Shown here: piece by piece, positions 18,762 to 27,055 of the stretch
Numbering within the stretch: position 1 is the stretch's first letter
How the letters are laid out: every line of letters begins with the position of its first letter
Source: Phycisphaerales bacterium UBA5793
GTDB lineage: Bacteria; Planctomycetota; Phycisphaerae; Phycisphaerales; UBA5793
Direction: 5' to 3'
Assembly: GCA_002418285.1 (NCBI GenBank)
Contig: DIDT01000045.1
Location: forward strand, 124,001 to 188,000
Length of the DNA: 64,000 nt
The notes under the pieces: model-generated
Seen by the model: the letters and a program-made list of their open reading frames with translations, nothing else
Told to the model about the DNA's origin: nothing
Databases searched by the model: none
Program-made: the position numbers and the translations under genes

Positions 18762-21287
18762 TTACTCGATGGTCTGATCGATGACATTGGACTTGCGCTG
18801 GAACTCCGCCGCCTGCATCCAGACGTGCCTTCCCACGGCGTTTCGTGGGATGTGCGTGCGAAGCAGCGCGTGACCATTCTCATCGGCCGTCCGGATTCCC
18901 GCCAAAGCGGGGCTGGCCAGGTCGAGATTGACATCCAGTTGCGAAACGTACGTGCTGCCGGGTCCGACCAGGCTGTAAATGAAGGCGACCGTTTCGCCGG
19001 GCGTCGCCGCGAACACCTCGGCGTCACCGTTCACGCCCGCGACCCAGCGCGAGACCTGCAGCCGCATCGGAATCTCACCGATGCCGGACGCGACGAGCGC
19101 GAAAGTTGCATCAGTTTCGGGTGTGGCGAGGTAGCCATCCTCATTGATCTCCGATGCGATGACTTCGATCGTCCACGTTCCCGCTTGCGGGAGTTGAACA
19201 AAGACGTTTTCGACCGTGTCCACTGTGTTGGCGCTGCCGCCGGGCGAAGTGAACATGTTGCCGAGCATACCGTTGTTGCCCCAGTAGACGGTGTTGTCCG
19301 GGGCTGTGACCTTAAGACTCAAGTCATTGATTCGAGCGACCTGCGAGTTGGGATCACCCATGGGATCCGGGAACACCATGGTGACCTTGAGCGCCGGCGA
19401 GCCGGGGCTGACCTCCACCTGGTAGCTCTGCGATTCAAACTCCTGCAGCTGCACATCCTGATCGACGATCAGCATGCGATTGGCCTGGTCCAGAAGGTAT
19501 CGCAGGTCGGCCATGCCCCACCCCTGCTTGACGCGGGAGTGATCATGGCTCTCACCATTAAAGGCGTACTGCTCGGCGCTGTTGAGCATGATGGCCTTGG
19601 CTGTCGCCATGGCCGGGCGATCTTCGAAGACAGAATTGCCTCCGCCGTAGCCCGGGAAGACGCCTTCATGCCACATTTGGAACATCAGCCCAAAGTGCCC
19701 CGCCGTGATGGGCGTGGCGCCGCTCGTGCCGCCGAACGAAGAGGTGTAGCATGTATCACAACTGCTCGACACGGTGAAGATGCTGTCATAGAAGTGTGTG
19801 AGGTCGGGCTTGATGCGACCGTCGGCGGCGGGACCAATGCTGCCACCGCCACTCCAGGCATCATCGTCCTTGGTCAACGTATTGCGGTGGTAGACGCCTC
19901 CCACGGACACGATGTTCTTCGCCCAGGCCTGCGGTCGCGAATCCTGATTGCCCGCGTTGCTCTGCGACTGGCAGATCAGGATGTCATTGAGGAAGAGCAG
20001 GTCGTCCATCTCCGCGGAAATCGTGGAATAGGAACGAGTCCGGCCGTCGCCCCAGGAATTACTCTGAAACACCGCCCGGTACGGTCCGTTCGGATCAACG
20101 AGTTGCTGCGTGTGGACATAGCGGTTTGGTGATGGATTCCACAGGGCCATGATCTTTGCCTCGGCATCGGGCAGCATACCCGTTGCCTGCACGTTGCCGG
20201 CGCCTGAGCCGTATACGATGCCTGAGGTCGATGTGCCGTGACCGCCGCCAATACCTGACGAGCCATGCCATAGCGTGGGTGGATCCTGGAAGTCCTGGTG
20301 GGTACTGCGCTGGCCGTCATCCATGACTTCGCAGCGCACGCCCTGCCCGGTAAAGCCGAGCGAGTCCCGCACGAGATTGGCGCCGCCGATCTCGCGGGCA
20401 ATATCCATGTCCGTACCCTTCTCACCGGGCACATCAATGTAGAGGACTTCATTCATCCGCGCGACCGCCTTGACCTGGTCGGGCGTCAGCGTCGCGAGAA
20501 TGCGGAAGCCCTCTGGAATCTGCTGGCTGACGATACCACCCAGCGCCGCGATGCGCTGCGCGACGATGTTCTGCGGAACCGGGCCGCGGCGCGTCATCAT
20601 GATGCTGTACTCGACCCCTTCAACTTCCGGGGCGGCCCCCTCAAACGCAAGGGCGTCGCCTTGGCGCGCCGGCTCGTTCGCCGCGTCGATCGCGGCGGCC
20701 TGGCCGTAGCCAGGTGCGATAAGTTCGGGAATAAGTTCAGGGTCGACCTTGTAGGCCGGGTGCATCGCGCCAACCCAGCGCACGAACGGCAGTTCCTTCA
20801 CGGTCTCGACGGCGTCACTGTCCATCTCGACGATGAAAGATTGACTGGCGACGAACTTGAGCATCGAGGCGCCCGCTTCGGCCATGGCGGTGCGATACGC
20901 ATCGATCAACTGCGTCTGGAACTGCACGAGGTACAGCGTGTTGCCCGCATCAGCTCGAAGCACCTGCGGGACTTCCGGCTCAAAGGTCAGCGGGTCGAAA
21001 GCCGCATACTTCAGACGAATCGTCGGTGATACGGACCGCTCGACATTCACCGCCGTTCCGTCAAGGCTGATCGAGTAAAACGGGATTCGATCCCCCGTAG
21101 CGCCGACGACGTCCCACAATCTCACAACGGCCGTTGATCCGGGAATGGCGATTGTGGTCACCGCCGCATCCGTCTGGTCGATGGCGCACTCGACGCCGTC
21201 TGCCGCCCAGCCGAACGCACCCGCGAGCGGCAACAGCAGACCGACGGAAAGAAATCGAGTCCGCATCCACATCACCTTGTTCCCCAT
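18762..21287 (-). CDS. Secreted S8 subtilase-like protease, tandem paralog 2, type-B C-terminal module
   Basis: 841 residues; GGGAGTG precedes the ATG, and the signal peptide is RTRFLSVGLLLPLAGAFGWA. The layout is as in its neighbour: an N-terminal region (LKYAAFDPLT, FVRWVGAMHPAYKVDPELI, YSIMMTRRGPVPQN), then S8 with Asp (CEVMDDGQRSTHQDF), His (GIGGGHGTSTSG), Asn region (CQSQSNAGNQDS) and Ser (FGGTSGATPITAG), then a P-domain-like beta region. The terminal ~100 residues are type B: GPGSTYVSQLDVNLDLASPA, SNVIDQTIE. The stop is followed by a strong terminator, so the two paralogs are probably separate transcription units. Substrate unknown. Confidence 0.92.
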   Translation of the reverse strand: MGNKVMWMRTRFLSVGLLLPLAGAFGWAADGVECAIDQTDAAVTTIAIPGSTAVVRLWDVVGATGDRIPFYSISLDGTAVNVERSVSPTIRLKYAAFDPLTFEPEVPQVLRADAGNTLYLVQFQTQLIDAYRTAMAEAGASMLKFVASQSFIVEMDSDAVETVKELPFVRWVGAMHPAYKVDPELIPELIAPGYGQAAAIDAANEPARQGDALAFEGAAPEVEGVEYSIMMTRRGPVPQNIVAQRIAALGGIVSQQIPEGFRILATLTPDQVKAVARMNEVLYIDVPGEKGTDMDIAREIGGANLVRDSLGFTGQGVRCEVMDDGQRSTHQDFQDPPTLWHGSSGIGGGHGTSTSGIVYGSGAGNVQATGMLPDAEAKIMALWNPSPNRYVHTQQLVDPNGPYRAVFQSNSWGDGRTRSYSTISAEMDDLLFLNDILICQSQSNAGNQDSRPQAWAKNIVSVGGVYHRNTLTKDDDAWSGGGSIGPAADGRIKPDLTHFYDSIFTVSSSCDTCYTSSFGGTSGATPITAGHFGLMFQMWHEGVFPGYGGGNSVFEDRPAMATAKAIMLNSAEQYAFNGESHDHSRVKQGWGMADLRYLLDQANRMLIVDQDVQLQEFESQSYQVEVSPGSPALKVTMVFPDPMGDPNSQVARINDLSLKVTAPDNTVYWGNNGMLGNMFTSPGGSANTVDTVENVFVQLPQAGTWTIEVIASEINEDGYLATPETDATFALVASGIGEIPMRLQVSRWVAGVNGDAEVFAATPGETVAFIYSLVGPGSTYVSQLDVNLDLASPALAGIRTADENGHALLRTHIPRNAVGRHVWMQAAEFQRKSNVIDQTIE

Positions 21288-21582
21288 GATTCACTCCCAT
21301 TCTTGATGACAAATCCACGTAACGAATAGTTAGAGCTGACCTGTTCAAACGCGCAGGCAGCGGACGAGTCCACGCGGAACCGAGGCAGGCGCACCGCGAC
21401 TTGCGCAGAATACAGCATGATCGCCTCAAGTACAACCAAAACCCTCACGAAAACCGTGGTATTCCGCAAATAATGGTCACAGATGTCAATCTGGGAAAAC
21501 AAGACCGGCGCGAAGACAGCTTGGCACATCCTGATCAGCAAGTGAAGTGCATTCGATTCCTCGACCAATGTTCTCCCCGATA

Positions 21583-23163
21583 TCAGGCTCTCGGTCCAGC
21601 TGCTCGAACTTCTGCCGGCAGGTCGAAGGTGGCGTCGTTGTCGCGGAACCGCTTGGCGAGTTCATGAGCCCTGGTGTCGTACGCGGTCTTATCCCGCCAC
21701 GTGGCTCGCGGATGAAGCACATCGTTGGGCACACCCTTGACCGAGTCAGGGATGGCGAGACCGAAGATCCGGTCGGGTGTGAACTGACCACTGCCCATCG
21801 TTCCATCGAGGATCGCCGAAACCATGGCCCGCGTGTAGGCCAGTTTGAATCTCTTGCCGACACCGTAAGGTCCACCGGACCAACCCGTGTTGAGCAGCCA
21901 GACCGTGGCGCCGTACGTGTCCACGCGCTCGGCAAGCATGTCGGCGTAGACCTTGGGAGGACGCGGAAGGAATGGACCGCCAAAGCACGGGCTGAAGTTG
22001 GGTTGAGGTTCAGTCACCCCCGCTTCAGTCCCGGCGAGTTTCGAGGTGTAACCGTTTACGAAGTAGTACATCGCCTGCTCGCGCGTTAGCTTCGACACCG
22101 GAGGGAGCACGCCAAACGCGTCCGCGGTGAGGAAGATCACGTTCTTGGGATGCCCCCCGACTGACGGGATCTGCGCATTGGGGATGTACTGCACAGGGTA
22201 AGTTACGCGCGTGTTCTCGGTCAGTGAGCCGTCGTCGTAATCCGGACGGCGACGATCGTCGAGCACGACGTTCTCGAGGACCGAGCCGAAACGGATCGCA
22301 TTCCAGATCTGCGGCTCGCCCTCTTCGGAGAGGCGAATGCACTTGGCGTAGCAGCCGCCTTCAAAGTTGAATACCCCCCTGTCGGACCAGCCGTGCTCAT
22401 CATCACCGATCAGGCGGCGGTCCGGATCGGCCGAGAGGGTCGTTTTGCCCGTGCCGGACAATCCGAAGAAGAGGGCGACGTTGCTCGGATCGTTCGCGGC
22501 TACATTGGCCGAGCAGTGCATGGGAAACACGCCGCGCGCCGGGAGGTCGTAGTTCATCGCATAGAAGATGCTCTTCTTGATCTCGCCGGCGTAATGCGTG
22601 CCGAAGATCACGACGATGCGCCGCTCGAGCGACTGAAGCACGCCAATTGGGCTGTTGAGTCCGAGTTCTTTCCAGTCATCGACGGGCATGTTGCAGACAT
22701 TGATGATGGTCCAGTCCGCCTTGATGGACGCTGCCTTGCGATCATCGGCTGGCGGGATGAAGAGCGTGCGGGCGAAGAGGCTGTGCCAAGCCTGCTCGGT
22801 GATGACGCGCACCTGCAGACGGTTGGCCTCATCGGCGCCGGCGCTTCCGCGGAACTCGAAGACATCCTCGCGCTGCTGGAGGTAGTCGATCGCGCGACTC
22901 AGCAACTCGTCAAAGTGATCGGCGGAAATGCGGCGATTCACCTTGCCCCACCAAATCGAGTCATGAATGCCCGGCGTGTCCTCGAGGAACTTGTCGTTGG
23001 GGCTGCGACCGGTGCGTTCACCGGTGAGGCAGTTGAGCGCGCCGTTGGCGGCAAGCGTTCCTTCGCCTCGTCGTATGGCCTCTTCGATCAGTTGAGCGGG
23101 CGGAAGATTCAGATGGACCTTGACGCCGGTGAGCTGGCTCGGAAAAGTGGTAAGCGTTGGCAT
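21583..23163 (-). CDS. pckA: Phosphoenolpyruvate carboxykinase (ATP)
   Basis: 526 residues, normal length. Gluconeogenic enzyme converting oxaloacetate plus ATP to PEP, CO2 and ADP. Seen: LTGERTGRSPNDKF near the N-terminus, GTHYAGEIKKSIF, MHCSANV, the PCK-specific P-loop GLSGTGKTTLSADP, DDEHGWSDRGVFNFEGGCYAK with metal ligands, FLTADAFGVLPPVS and NTGWSGGPYGVGKR. The start at 23163 (MPTLTTFPSQL) fits family N-termini; the in-frame start at 23208 adds 15 residues of low similarity. The ~295-base gap to the upstream subtilase holds no gene I can see. Confidence 0.96.
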   Translation of the reverse strand: MPTLTTFPSQLTGVKVHLNLPPAQLIEEAIRRGEGTLAANGALNCLTGERTGRSPNDKFLEDTPGIHDSIWWGKVNRRISADHFDELLSRAIDYLQQREDVFEFRGSAGADEANRLQVRVITEQAWHSLFARTLFIPPADDRKAASIKADWTIINVCNMPVDDWKELGLNSPIGVLQSLERRIVVIFGTHYAGEIKKSIFYAMNYDLPARGVFPMHCSANVAANDPSNVALFFGLSGTGKTTLSADPDRRLIGDDEHGWSDRGVFNFEGGCYAKCIRLSEEGEPQIWNAIRFGSVLENVVLDDRRRPDYDDGSLTENTRVTYPVQYIPNAQIPSVGGHPKNVIFLTADAFGVLPPVSKLTREQAMYYFVNGYTSKLAGTEAGVTEPQPNFSPCFGGPFLPRPPKVYADMLAERVDTYGATVWLLNTGWSGGPYGVGKRFKLAYTRAMVSAILDGTMGSGQFTPDRIFGLAIPDSVKGVPNDVLHPRATWRDKTAYDTRAHELAKRFRDNDATFDLPAEVRAAGPRA

Positions 23164-23454
23164 GGGTGAGATCTCTTTCGCGTTGGTGTCGACCGCCGAT
23201 GCAATCAACGGAATCAGTCGTCCGCTGTGTTTGAGAATGGTTCAAACGATAGGCTGTTTACTGCAAATGGTCGGTTTCGGGACGGCGTCAAGGTGCGGTG
23301 AACGCCCGGCTTTGGTCGAATTGAGGCCCATGCCCGACCGGAAACCGCCCCACCGCGTTTGACTTCATTGACCATTCTTCCGCGTTGTGCTACCTTTTTG
23401 TTCGACCTCGCGCGATCGACCCTCCTGCAAACGGACTCGGCCCCGCGCGTCGAT

Positions 23455-23530
23455 GGCGACCGTAGCTCAGTTGGTTAGAGCACCTGGTTGTGGTCCAGGG
23501 GGTCGGGGGTTCGAGTCCCCTCGGTCGCCC
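23455..23530 (+). tRNA. tRNA-His (GTG anticodon)
   Basis: The cloverleaf folds fully. An acceptor GCGACCG/CGGTCGC carries an encoded extra G at -1 opposite the discriminator C73, the hallmark of tRNA-His. The D arm is GCTC/GAGC, the anticodon stem CCTGG/CCAGG has loop TTGTGGT (GTG at 23490-23492), and the T arm has loop TTCGAGT. CCA is not encoded; TTTTCC follows and may terminate transcription. Confidence 0.96.
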
Positions 23531-23646
23531 TTTTCCTTCAAGAGCCTTGAGGCGTTCCGACACCGAGGCTTCGAGCCGACGGGCGCATCGCGTCGTCCTC
23601 AACCCCGGTCCCTTGATGCCTGAGCACCTTGGTCTTTAATCCCGCC

Positions 23647-24351
23647 ATGCCAGTTGCTCTCATTACCGGCGCCAGTAGCGGCATTGGTCGCGAAGTGGCT
23701 TTTCAGCTTGCTCAGCGCGGCTACCAACTCGCTCTCGTCGCACGCGGCGGCGAACGGCTCGAAACCGTCGGCGACGAGTGCTCCAGCCTCGGCGCGCCCG
23801 ATGTCCTCCTGCGCAGCACCGACATGGCGGTGCCGGCTGATGTGCAGGCGATGGTTGATGCGGCGCTCGATGCGTTCGGCCGCATCGACGTGCTCATCAA
23901 CAATGCGGGGCTTGCCGAACTGCGATCGATCGGCGAGGTTGAACCTGATCATCTTGAAGCAGTCTTCGCCGTCAACACAATCGGACCGGCGCTCGCGATC
24001 AATCGCGTGTGGCCGATCATGGTCGAGCAAGGCGGCGGGCGCATTGTCAACGTGAGCACGATCGGCACGAAGGATCCCTTCCCCGGCTTCTTCGCCTACG
24101 CCGCGGCGAAGGCGGCTCTGAACTCGTTCACCCGATCGATCGCCATCGAAGGAGAAGCCCACCGCATCTGCGGCTTCACGATCGCACCGGGCGCGGTTGA
24201 GACGCCGATGCTGCGCAGCGTCTTCGATGAAACACAGATTGGCAAGGACAAGACTCTGCCGCCAGCCGAAGTGGCGCGGACGATTGTCGAGTGCGCCGTG
24301 GGCGAGCGCGATGATGTGAATGGCGAGGTGATCTGGATGTCGCGTAGTTGA
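23647..24351 (+). CDS. SDR-family NAD(P)-dependent oxidoreductase
   Basis: 234 residues, a classical short-chain dehydrogenase. Cofactor motif TGASSGIG at residues 7-14; NNAG in VLINNAGLAE; catalytic Ser in IVNVSTIGTK; Tyr-x3-Lys in FFAYAAAKAAL; TIAPGAVETPM after the active site. The final VIWMSRS is typical of small SDRs. The ATG at 23647 gives MPVALITGAS, with the cofactor loop at the normal distance. Substrate not predictable. Stands alone after tRNA-His; a convergent gap of 56 bases separates it from the methyltransferase. Confidence 0.9.
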   Translation: MPVALITGASSGIGREVAFQLAQRGYQLALVARGGERLETVGDECSSLGAPDVLLRSTDMAVPADVQAMVDAALDAFGRIDVLINNAGLAELRSIGEVEPDHLEAVFAVNTIGPALAINRVWPIMVEQGGGRIVNVSTIGTKDPFPGFFAYAAAKAALNSFTRSIAIEGEAHRICGFTIAPGAVETPMLRSVFDETQIGKDKTLPPAEVARTIVECAVGERDDVNGEVIWMSRS

Positions 24352-24407
24352 GTTGAAGGCGACTCCCTTGAAGTCACGAAATGCGTTGTGGGTGTCACTG
24401 ACCGCAG

Positions 24408-25151
24408 TCAGCGGCCGGCACGGATTCGCATGAGCATGGGCTTGCGGGAGTCGCTCTGCTGGCGGGCGTGCTGGTAGTGGATCGCAAAGCCGGCGCCGGT
24501 CAGTTCGGCCAGCAACTGTTCCGCGGTACGGAGTCGGCGGTGCGGTGCGAACCAGCCGCCATCTGATTCGAACGCCCCTTCCACGCCGGCCGAGTCCTCA
24601 ACCTTGATCGACAGCACGCCCCACTCATCGATACGGTAATTGCCTTTCACGACGAGGTCGGGATGGGCGATCATGCACTCGATGAGCAGCAGGCCTTCGG
24701 GCTTGAGCAGGCGATGGATCGCTGTGAGCGCGTCGCGTCGATGATCTTCGCGCACGATGCAGTGCAGGCAATGGCCGTCGATGATGAGGTCGTATCGATC
24801 TGGCTCATCGGTGAGTTGACAGATGTCGGCGGAATCGAAGCGGATGTGCAGGCCGCGCTGCGCGGCATTCTCGCGAGCCATCTCCAGCGCGGTTGGCGCG
24901 ACGTCGATTCCGCGCACCTTGAGTCCCCGGGCGGCAAGGAAGCACGACGCCGGCCCGCTGCCACAACCGAACTCCAGCGCGGCTAAGTCCCGCAGGGGCC
25001 GATTGAGCGCGGTGAGCGACGCTTCCAGAAACGGCCGCAGGATGAACTGGTCAAAGCTGGCGTTGGGATCGGCCTGCTCGTCCCACGATGTCTTGCCGGC
25101 GGCGCGGAGTTTTTGAAAGACACGATCGTCGGAGTGGTAGGAGCGGGTCAT
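24408..25151 (-). CDS. Class I SAM-dependent methyltransferase
   Basis: 247 residues from the ATG at 25151 (MTRSYHSDDRVF). SAM-binding motif I is LEFGCGSGPASCFLAARG; motif II acid in VRGIDVAPTALEMA; YDLIIDGHCLHCI (motif IV) and LLKPEGLLLIE follow, a Methyltransf_11/25-like fold. Methyl acceptor unknown. An alternative ATG at 25229 overlaps the stop of the upstream regulator as ATGA and has GAGG in front; it would add 26 Ser/Ala/Thr-rich residues and suggests translational coupling. Either way the regulator and methyltransferase are likely co-transcribed. Confidence 0.85.
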   Translation of the reverse strand: MTRSYHSDDRVFQKLRAAGKTSWDEQADPNASFDQFILRPFLEASLTALNRPLRDLAALEFGCGSGPASCFLAARGLKVRGIDVAPTALEMARENAAQRGLHIRFDSADICQLTDEPDRYDLIIDGHCLHCIVREDHRRDALTAIHRLLKPEGLLLIECMIAHPDLVVKGNYRIDEWGVLSIKVEDSAGVEGAFESDGGWFAPHRRLRTAEQLLAELTGAGFAIHYQHARQQSDSRKPMLMRIRAGR

Positions 25152-25225
25152 GGCTGAGGATAGCGTGGCTCGGGCTGTTGACTGCAAGAGCGATGTGTGT
25201 GACGCCGAGCGCGATGCGGTCACAG

Positions 25226-25888
25226 TCATGCCTCGATAAGGCCCACTCGGATGGCGAAGCGGGTCAGTGCGACCTTGTCGTGCAGGCCGAGTTTTTCCAT
25301 AATGCGCGTGCGATGGGTGGCGACGGTCGCGTAGGTGCGATTGATGCGATGGGCGATTTCCTTGATGGACAGTCCGCTGGCGGTCAGGCCGAGGATGTCG
25401 CGTTCACGCTCGCTGAGCTGGCCGAGCAACTGCTGGTCGTGCGCCTTGCCGCCCGCACCGGCGGTGCGCTGGATGGGGTTGGCGCTGACGACGGCGGCGG
25501 TGATCTCCGCGGCTCGCTGGGCAAGATCTTCGCGCGGCAACTCAACGAGCGCGTTGAGGATGCGGCCGTCAGCCTTGGCGCCGAGGTGTTCGGGATCGGA
25601 GACGATGAGAACGCTGAGGATGTCAGGGAAGCGAGCCGTGAGGGTGCGGAACTGACGCCAACCGATCTGGTCGTCGACGAATCCGATGATCGCGTCCACC
25701 GGCGCCTGACGGTCGAGTACGGCGGTCGCGGCTTCGAGTGGACAGGAACAGGTAATGCGATGTCCACGATGGGCAGCGAAGGCGGTAGAGAGCGCGGTGC
25801 GATCCTCTTCCGATCGCGCCACAACCGCAACCAGCAACGGTGCTTCAGCGCGACCGCTGGCGGCCCACTCCTTCTGCCGAGTCTCCAT
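25226..25888 (-). CDS. LuxR-type helix-turn-helix response-regulator-like transcription factor
   Basis: 220 residues. Start at 25888 (METRQKEW) because GGAGTGGT lies directly upstream; a longer frame to 26095 exists but reads poorly. Residues ~15-135 resemble a receiver-type alpha/beta domain (LLVAVVARSEEDRTAL, VDAIIGFVDD, LSVLIVSDPEHL), but the usual phosphoacceptor context is not clear. Residues ~155-212 are a LuxR/GerE DNA-binding domain: LSERERDILGLTASG, SIKEIAHRIN, VATHRTRIMEKLGL. The gene precedes the methyltransferase and may regulate it. An orphan regulator; no histidine kinase is in the window. Confidence 0.85.
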   Translation of the reverse strand: METRQKEWAASGRAEAPLLVAVVARSEEDRTALSTAFAAHRGHRITCSCPLEAATAVLDRQAPVDAIIGFVDDQIGWRQFRTLTARFPDILSVLIVSDPEHLGAKADGRILNALVELPREDLAQRAAEITAAVVSANPIQRTAGAGGKAHDQQLLGQLSERERDILGLTASGLSIKEIAHRINRTYATVATHRTRIMEKLGLHDKVALTRFAIRVGLIEA

Positions 25889-26098
25889 ACCACTCCGATT
25901 CAATAGAACTGTCGATTGGTGCCCCAATCGAAGTGCCCAATCATAGTGGGACAACCCAATCGCTGCGAGAAGCGCTTCGGCGCCGACCAGCGGAGTACCC
26001 AGCCCGACGTTCGGAAGAGGTACGGTAATGAACCGCTGTGCGAACGGCGCCAAAGGGTCGCCCGCACGGATCACCACCCTTGGCGAGAGGATCACATC

Positions 26099-26251
26099 AT
26101 GTCAATGAATCCCGAGAAAGACAGGAGCAAAGCTCAAGCTATGCCTGGTAAACCCGGAGCCACCCCCGGCAAGCCCGCTGCCGCGCCCGCGAAACCAGCC
26201 ACCGCGCCGGCCAAGCCGGCTCCCGGCAAGCCCGGCGAAAAGAAACACTGA
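26099..26251 (+). CDS. Small Pro/Ala/Lys-rich repeat protein
   Basis: 50 residues. The ATG at 26099 has GAGAGGA eight bases upstream and reads MSMNPEKDRSKAQAMPGKPG, followed by alternating PGKP, APAKP and TPGKP units and a final GEKKH. Highly basic, disordered, with no hydrophobic segment. A strong terminator lies 28 bases after the stop, so it looks like a complete monocistronic gene divergent from the LuxR regulator. The Pro/Ala/Lys repeats recall histone H1-like tails, but no family can be assigned. Confidence 0.6.
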   Translation: MSMNPEKDRSKAQAMPGKPGATPGKPAAAPAKPATAPAKPAPGKPGEKKH

Positions 26252-26278
26252 GTTTCAGCTCACGCTGAATCGTTAACT

Positions 26279-26317
26279 CCACGGCAGCGCTCCCATAATC
26301 GGCGGGCGCTGCCGTGG
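26279..26317 (+). terminator. Strong hairpin terminator, probably bidirectional
   Basis: A perfect 12-bp stem CCACGGCAGCGC/GCGCTGCCGTGG with a 15-base loop. It lies between the convergent small Pro/Lys gene (+) and the zinc-ribbon membrane protein (-, stop at 26319). Flanking T tracts are short. Confidence 0.7.
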
Positions 26318-26318
26318 C

Positions 26319-26930
26319 TTAATGCGCGTCCCCATCTGTGGATGGAGGGCTGGTGAACTGCCCGCGGTGTGTTACCTTCCACAGGATGGTGACGTAAAGC
26401 GAGAGCAGCGCCAGCGAGGCGAGGGCTGCGACAGCGTTGTTCAGGGGGAACTCGGTGGTCGGAGCGCCGGGGAGATTGAGCGTGTCTGCGACCTGGAACG
26501 CGAGGGCAGCGGCGAGGATGAGGATCTGCGGGGCGAAGATGAGCCACATGCCCAGGACGACGATTCCACGGGGTCTGGATGCGGCTCGGGAGGCGTGACG
26601 CGTTTTGGAATGCGCGGTGGTGCCGGAACGCGGGGGGGCGCCGAGCCTTTGCCCCGGCTTATCAGGTGCTGGTGATTGGCGATCGTTGGCGCCGGTGGCA
26701 TTCTGGTACGCGCGACCTGCGGCGAAGACCTGGCCGAGCGGATCGATGGAGGCATGGGCGGTGACGGGGCCGCCGCAATGCGGGCAGAAGTGATCAAAGC
26801 GGCTGATGGGTTCGATGCAGTGCGGGCAGACGGGAGTGGCATCGGGGTCGAGAGGCGGTTCAACAATCTGACCGCCAAACGGCTCGTCCGGTTGGTCGTC
26901 AAGTTGGTCGGAGTCTTGGAGGTTAGACAA
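26319..26930 (-). CDS. Zinc-ribbon membrane protein, TTG start
   Basis: 203 residues. The TTG at 26930 is chosen because CAGGAGG sits at ideal spacing (GGAGGATCGC then TTG); the frame extends to a GTG at 26963 that lacks such a site. After an acidic N-terminus there is a double CxxC zinc ribbon (VCPHCIEP, HFCPHCGGP, residues ~35-55), a basic Ser/Pro/Arg linker, then two hydrophobic helices (VVLGMWLIFAPQILILAAA and AVAALASLALLSLYVTILW). This is a zinc-ribbon plus two-TM layout common in planctomycete hypotheticals. Function unknown. Confidence 0.8.
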   Translation of the reverse strand: MSNLQDSDQLDDQPDEPFGGQIVEPPLDPDATPVCPHCIEPISRFDHFCPHCGGPVTAHASIDPLGQVFAAGRAYQNATGANDRQSPAPDKPGQRLGAPPRSGTTAHSKTRHASRAASRPRGIVVLGMWLIFAPQILILAAALAFQVADTLNLPGAPTTEFPLNNAVAALASLALLSLYVTILWKVTHRGQFTSPPSTDGDAH

Positions 26931-27055
26931 GCGATCCTCCTGCCGACTGGCACGGTGTGTCACCCCTCAGAGACTAACTGCTTTTTGGGAGTAGTGCAAG
27001 CGAAGTTGTGGCGCGGAAAGGTCGGGAATGGACCCAACGACGCGACGCGTGTGCT

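Noticed and set aside
18537..20132. 531-codon plus-strand frame
   Set aside because: It is antisense to the 18762 subtilase with catalytic motifs; a shadow from biased third positions.
26000..26120. CRISPR-like or tandem repeat around the PGKP gene
   Set aside because: The repeats are protein-level (PGKP/PAKP) and not a spaced DNA array; no CRISPR arrays were seen anywhere in the window.
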